Shown: one piece after another, positions 60,728 through 64,000 of the stretch
How positions within the stretch are numbered: position 1 is the stretch's first letter
Layout: each line of letters starts with the position of its first letter
DNA from: RGIG2094 sp045660065
Lineage (GTDB): Bacteria; Bacillota; Clostridia; RGIG6154
Reading direction: 5' to 3'
DNA: 64,000 nucleotides
Assembly (NCBI GenBank): GCA_045660065.1
Contig: JAZRDC010000068.1
Location: forward strand, 1-64,000
The notes under the pieces: generated by a model
The model's database searches: none
What the model was told of the DNA's origin: nothing
What the model saw: only the letters and a program-made list of their open reading frames with translations
Translations under genes and position numbers: made by a program

Positions 60728-60803
60728 AGGGGTATAGCTCAGTTGGTAGAGCAGCGGTCTCCAAAACCGCGTGCCGTGAGTTCGAATCTTACTGCCCCTG
60801 CCA
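60728..60803 (+). tRNA. tRNA-Trp (CCA)
   Basis: Cloverleaf with acceptor AGGGGTA/TGCCCCT, anticodon stem GCGGT/ACCGC with loop CTCCAAA (anticodon CCA), T-arm GTTCGAATC and encoded CCA. The 3' end faces an integrase gene 160 bases on, so it is the probable attachment site of the right-hand element. Confidence 0.96.
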
Positions 60804-60811
60804 AACGAAAG

Positions 60812-60860
60812 AACCTTGATATGGCTTAATAAATGGCTTTATCAGGGTTTTTGTTTTGTT
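60812..60860 (+). terminator. Hairpin after tRNA-Trp
   Basis: AACCTTGATA and TATCAGGGTT pair (one G-T) around a 19-base loop, followed by TTTG and T-rich sequence. The rest of the gap to 60963 is AT-rich with no gene. Confidence 0.6.
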
Positions 60861-60963
60861 TTAAAAATAATTTTGAATATTTTGTTTTTAGTGAAAAAGT
60901 GTTAAAAAATATAGGGTTTTTGAAAATATTGTTGTCAAAATTGTTGTCCAAAATGGTGAAAAA

Positions 60964-62094
60964 TTAAAGCTCGTTGAGCTTGGTTATTGCTTCTTCTTTT
61001 TGCTCGTCCATCAGGTGGACATAGGTGTCGTAAGTGAAGGAAACTGATTCGTGGCCGAGAAGTTCGGAAACAATTTTTATATCTGTGCCTTTTTTTATCA
61101 GGAGTGATGCAAAGGTGTGCCTAAGGGCGTGCAGACCAACATATTCATAGCCGAAGGCATCGAGCATTGAGTATAGTGTTCTGGTTAGGTTTCTTGGTGA
61201 TGGCTGATTGCCCTGGGTGTTTGTTATTACGAGGTCTGTTCCTGATTTCCCTTCTGTCATAATCTTGAAGGCATCTAATGCTTTTGTACCCAAAAATATT
61301 TTTCTGTTTGATTTTTTTGTCTTTGGTGTGTTCTGGGTTATGGTTTCATATTTTGTTTTAGAGTTATCAGAACGCGTTTTAACTGTTTTTACATTCTTTT
61401 TTATTATTATCTGATTTGTTTTTGCATCATAGTCGTTTATGGTAAGTGCCAGAGCTTCTCCGATTCTTAAACCAGTATATATTAAAAATATGATTGCATA
61501 ATCAAACTGATAATAAGGTTTTCCCGTTTTCCACTTTTTACCTACAAGGGTGTTTAAATTGTTTACCTGTTCTTCGGTTAAAAATTGTATTTCCTTTATA
61601 TCGTTTTTCTTTTCCCGGGGGATGATTATATCTTCTGCGGGATTTTCTTTTAAAACCTTGTTTTTGATTGCCTGCTTAAATATCTGATTGAGGTTCTGAT
61701 GGATCTTCCTTAATACAGAGTATGACATATCGGAATTATCAAAGAGAGTTTCCTGGATAACATCAGTTGTGATTTCGTCCAGAGGAAGAGAACCAAGTGC
61801 AGGAAGAATGTGGCCTGTTACTATCCATTCTACTGTATCATAAGATGAACGCTTTAGAGATTTGAATTTACTTTTCATCCAATTTTCGGCAAAGGTACTT
61901 AAAAGTTGCTTCTCACCTTTTATATAACCTTCTTCGTAGTCTTTGATATAAAGTTTCATTTTGCGCATAGCATCCTGTGCTGATTTGGAAGAATAAAAGC
62001 TTTTTCTTTTGGAATCAATCATTACAGAAGCCATCCAGCGCCCATCGGAACGTTTTACAACGGTTCCTTCTCCTTTTAGTCTTTCTTTTGCCAT
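60964..62094 (-). CDS. int: Tyrosine recombinase (ICE/phage integrase)
   Basis: A 376-residue integrase with the Tn916-type layout: N-terminal AP2-like arm-binding region (TVVKRSDGRWMASVMIDSKR), core-binding domain (about 60-160) and full catalytic domain: Arg in TGLRIGEALAL, Lys in TPKTKKSNRK, HxxR in LHALRHTFASLL, His in LGHESVS, Tyr in TYDTYVHL. Its 3' end faces tRNA-Trp, the position expected when the element sits at the tRNA 3' end. Unrelated in detail to the integrase at 777. Confidence 0.94.
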   Translation of the reverse strand: MAKERLKGEGTVVKRSDGRWMASVMIDSKRKSFYSSKSAQDAMRKMKLYIKDYEEGYIKGEKQLLSTFAENWMKSKFKSLKRSSYDTVEWIVTGHILPALGSLPLDEITTDVIQETLFDNSDMSYSVLRKIHQNLNQIFKQAIKNKVLKENPAEDIIIPREKKNDIKEIQFLTEEQVNNLNTLVGKKWKTGKPYYQFDYAIIFLIYTGLRIGEALALTINDYDAKTNQIIIKKNVKTVKTRSDNSKTKYETITQNTPKTKKSNRKIFLGTKALDAFKIMTEGKSGTDLVITNTQGNQPSPRNLTRTLYSMLDAFGYEYVGLHALRHTFASLLIKKGTDIKIVSELLGHESVSFTYDTYVHLMDEQKEEAITKLNEL

Positions 62095-62146
62095 AATTTC
62101 ACCACCTTTGTTTGAGTTCCGTCCTTAAAACAGGGCGGTTGTTTTT

Positions 62147-62515
62147 TTAATCAATAGGATGTGTATTCATCCATAAAAGTACAAGTGTAGGGATTGTTAT
62201 TAAAACTCCAATTATTGTTAATACTTTTCTTTTGGCTGAAGGCTTGTTGTTTTCGAATTCGCTGAACCCAAAGAAGCAAACAAAGCCAGATATCCAAAAT
62301 ATTGGTATTAATATAAAAAGGCATGCAAATATTTTTAAAATGGTATCAAGAATACCTTCGTATGTGTGAATTAATAAAATGCACATTATTGTGTAAAGCG
62401 TAGTCCAGAACATTGATTTTGACATGAAAAGAGCCTTTTCAGAATCCTTTAACTTTTGGCGCAATTCGTTTCCTTCTTTTAATTCTTCAAAATATAAATC
62501 TTTATAATCGTCCAT
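62147..62515 (-). CDS. Small membrane protein of the right-hand element
   Basis: A 122-residue protein with a charged N-terminal helix (residues 1-33, coiled-coil-like) and three hydrophobic segments (WTTLYTIMCILLIHTY, IFACLFILIPIFWISGFV, VLTIIGVLITIPTLVLLW). Not recognised. It lies 13 bases behind the exported Cys protein and before the integrase, so it is element cargo. Confidence 0.65.
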   Translation of the reverse strand: MDDYKDLYFEELKEGNELRQKLKDSEKALFMSKSMFWTTLYTIMCILLIHTYEGILDTILKIFACLFILIPIFWISGFVCFFGFSEFENNKPSAKRKVLTIIGVLITIPTLVLLWMNTHPID

Positions 62516-62528
62516 TTTAATCTCCTTG

Positions 62529-62999
62529 TTAAAAACACCTTGAGCAGGGGGCGTAGTAGTTTGCTTCTGCTGCTTGTATGGTGTATGTAGTTGTACCTGT
62601 TTTATTTTTTAAATAACTGCATGTGGGCTTATGATATTTTCTGCCTGTGCGGGTTACAATAACTTGCTCTGTGATATCAAGAATGTCGTTAGGGGCTTCC
62701 TGTTCTTTAGCAGGTTGTTGTGTTGATTGTGCGGGGACATCTGCTTTATACGAAGCGGCAGCACTTTCAACTTTTATAATCAGTTCATTAATAAAATCGG
62801 AAGTTGTTTCTGTTTTAGTTTCTTCCATAGGTTCTGCAACCTGGATTATAGTTTCTTGCAGAGCAGAAGCGGGAATGAAAGTTTTTGAATATGCAAAACA
62901 ACTAAAAGCGATGGAAAGCAATAATAAAAGTGTGAGTAAAGTTGAGCCTTTACCTGTTTTTTTTATTTTGAGGGTACAAGAGCCTTGTTGCAAAAACAT
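62529..62999 (-). CDS. Exported or membrane-anchored protein with C-terminal YHKPTC/CSRC module
   Basis: ATG 62999, six bases behind AGAGGAAG, gives 156 residues and overlaps the end of the ImmA-like gene by 50 bases. A hydrophobic segment (STLLTLLLLLSIAFSCFA) anchors or exports it; a low-complexity linker (ETTSDF, AQSTQQPAKEQEAP) leads to a C-terminal domain with YHKPTCSYL and PCSRCF, the paired-Cys pattern seen at the C-terminus of some secreted micrococcal-nuclease-type and phage-related proteins. No nuclease domain is present. Function unknown. Confidence 0.7.
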   Translation of the reverse strand: MFLQQGSCTLKIKKTGKGSTLLTLLLLLSIAFSCFAYSKTFIPASALQETIIQVAEPMEETKTETTSDFINELIIKVESAAASYKADVPAQSTQQPAKEQEAPNDILDITEQVIVTRTGRKYHKPTCSYLKNKTGTTTYTIQAAEANYYAPCSRCF

Positions 63000-63348
63000 T
63001 TGCTTCTTCCTCTTTATGATCTGATGTGTCATAATAACCGTTTGTTTGATTTATATGGTTCATATAAATATGTCCTATCTCGTGGCATAGGATGAATGGC
63101 AAATCACTGCTGTGGACTGCACCACGGTAAAATGTGTAACTTTTCTTTCCTATTGTACAACTTACAGAAGAATAATGCTTTGCATGTTCTGTGAGTTTTA
63201 GCTCTTTTAATAAATCTTCGCTGCTTTCATAGGTAAGAAGAGTGTATCCCATTTTTGATATTATGTTTTTAATATCGCGAAGTCCGGGAATACCTTTTAA
63301 TTTAAACTCCTTTTTTAATTCCTTTACTGCTAAATCGACATTTTTCAT
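62950..63348 (-). CDS. ImmA/IrrE-family metallopeptidase
   Basis: A 132-residue protein with CHEIGHIYMNH, an HExxH zinc motif, and a downstream Glu in EEEANVFATRLL, the ImmA/IrrE family signature. In ICEs of the ICEBs1 type ImmA cleaves the element's repressor to trigger induction. No repressor is visible in the window; it may be further right. It overlaps the next gene downstream, suggesting joint expression. A promoter-like region with TATAAT is upstream around 63375. Confidence 0.85.
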   Translation of the reverse strand: MKNVDLAVKELKKEFKLKGIPGLRDIKNIISKMGYTLLTYESSEDLLKELKLTEHAKHYSSVSCTIGKKSYTFYRGAVHSSDLPFILCHEIGHIYMNHINQTNGYYDTSDHKEEEANVFATRLLYPQNKKNR

Positions 63349-63431
63349 TATAAAACCTCCAAATTATAGTTTATACTACAATATTAAAGGTTTTATTTGG
63401 TAATTACAATGGTAAATTGTGTTAGGAGTTA

Positions 63432-64000
63432 TTATTTAGATTTAGTTTTAGATTTGTCGTCGTGCATAAAGTATTTGATTTTACTGCGTATGCCATCTAT
63501 ATGTTCATTCAAATCATCATTAATGTTGTTTCCCATAGGGTCAAGTATAAAATCAACGCCCTCACGCCTTGCAAGTTTTGCAGCAGGCACGAAATCACTA
63601 TCGCCTGCGATAAGTATTATCTGATCAACTTGCTTTTTCAATACCATAGATGCAATATCAGTTCCAAGTTTCATATCCATAGTTTTTTGTTTTATGTTTA
63701 GGACAAAATCGGTTTCTGTTATATCTTCTAAAGTTCTTTTGCCTGAAAATAACGATTTAACTACATTGGGCTTTAGATTATAACCAAGGTCATTGTCAGA
63801 CAAGCGACCTAATCTTAATGCAAATTTTCTTTTTGATTTTAAACTGTTTAAAAAAGTAGTCATCCAATCGTAAAGTTCATTTTTCATTTTTATATTTTTC
63901 TTTAAGAAAGGGTGATAAACATTTTTGTCAGTTGGTGGACAATCGTAATAAAATATACGATATAGCAAGGCTGCTTCAGGTCCTTTATTTTGTAAATGCA
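63432..64000 (-). CDS. NYN (LabA/DUF88-like) nuclease-fold protein, 5' end cut by window edge
   Basis: The frame is open to the right edge, so the N-terminus is missing; about 189 codons are visible. It has the family features LLYRIFYYDCPP, the metal-binding Asp motif DMKLGTDIASM, and IILIAGDSDFVPAAKLARREGV, which together define the NYN PIN-like nuclease fold of LabA-type proteins. Such proteins occur near mobile elements and some defence loci. The tail is Lys-rich. Target RNA or DNA unknown. It is separated from the ImmA-like gene by 83 bases. Confidence 0.85.
   Translation of the reverse strand, partial: HLQNKGPEAALLYRIFYYDCPPTDKNVYHPFLKKNIKMKNELYDWMTTFLNSLKSKRKFALRLGRLSDNDLGYNLKPNVVKSLFSGKRTLEDITETDFVLNIKQKTMDMKLGTDIASMVLKKQVDQIILIAGDSDFVPAAKLARREGVDFILDPMGNNINDDLNEHIDGIRSKIKYFMHDDKSKTKSK

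Overview
The window looks like a chromosomal segment of a low-GC, Gram-positive, anaerobic Clostridia-type bacterium that probably lives on plant polysaccharides in a gut or similar habitat. The evidence is the CtsR/ClpC heat-shock operon with exact CtsR boxes, a SpoIIM homologue, a DUF896 protein, zinc-ribbon L28 and L32 proteins, meso-diaminopimelate dehydrogenase, acetate fermentation genes (pta-ackA), two NfnAB electron-bifurcating transhydrogenases, and pectin/arabinan enzymes (GH28, GH127). Genus cannot be fixed from sequence reading alone.

Layout. About 1-2.1 kb is the integrase end of an element lying against the 3' end of the initiator tRNA gene, with a MntA/HepT toxin-antitoxin pair as cargo. 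At 2.2-6.2 kb, leftward, a comEC-cysK-response regulator operon; the regulator has Gly in place of the phosphoacceptor Asp. At 6.4-12.7 kb lie rpmB, tRNA-Thr, a mini-hairpin array, a large duplicated secreted protein and a secreted metallophosphoesterase. At 12.9-19.3 kb are an AraC regulator divergent from a GH127 enzyme, an esterase, nfnAB copy 1 and a DUF896 gene. At 19.7-28.8 kb are an acyltransferase-like/acyl-CoA ligase pair, a Na/Pi transporter, a sugar isomerase-like protein, mgtE with an attenuator-like leader, a lipid kinase and GH28. At 29-38 kb are dTDP-rhamnose genes (rfbB, then rfbA-D-C) interrupted by nfnAB copy 2 and gdhA, followed by a phosphohexomutase.

At 38-49 kb is conserved housekeeping: pta-ackA, yceD-rpmF, DUF512-der-plsY-gpsA, and ctsR followed by a ClpC reading frame whose first 49 codons are a McsA-like zinc finger. 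At 49-60.7 kb are a second secreted paralogue, ddh, rplS-lepB-rbgA-rnhB-yraN, a dipeptidase, an aminotransferase, proC, spoIIM, a divergent XerD-like protein and rpsT. From 60.7 kb to the right edge a second element begins at the 3' end of tRNA-Trp (integrase, two small exported/membrane proteins, ImmA-like peptidase, NYN nuclease).

The strongest candidates for something undescribed are: (i) a 20-codon leader ORF with two mutually exclusive hairpins in front of mgtE, the second of which holds the mgtE ribosome binding site and ends in a T run against the start codon; (ii) the in-frame McsA zinc finger/ClpC arrangement with no mcsB beside it; (iii) a non-coding repeat family of about 240-256 bp with imperfect terminal inverted repeats and compensatory base changes, one copy of which is flanked by a 17-bp direct repeat that separates a gene from its own terminator; (iv) the response regulator without a phosphoacceptor Asp; and (v) a frameshift at an A8 run at the start of the second nfnB. 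All were read by eye; none has been checked by database search.
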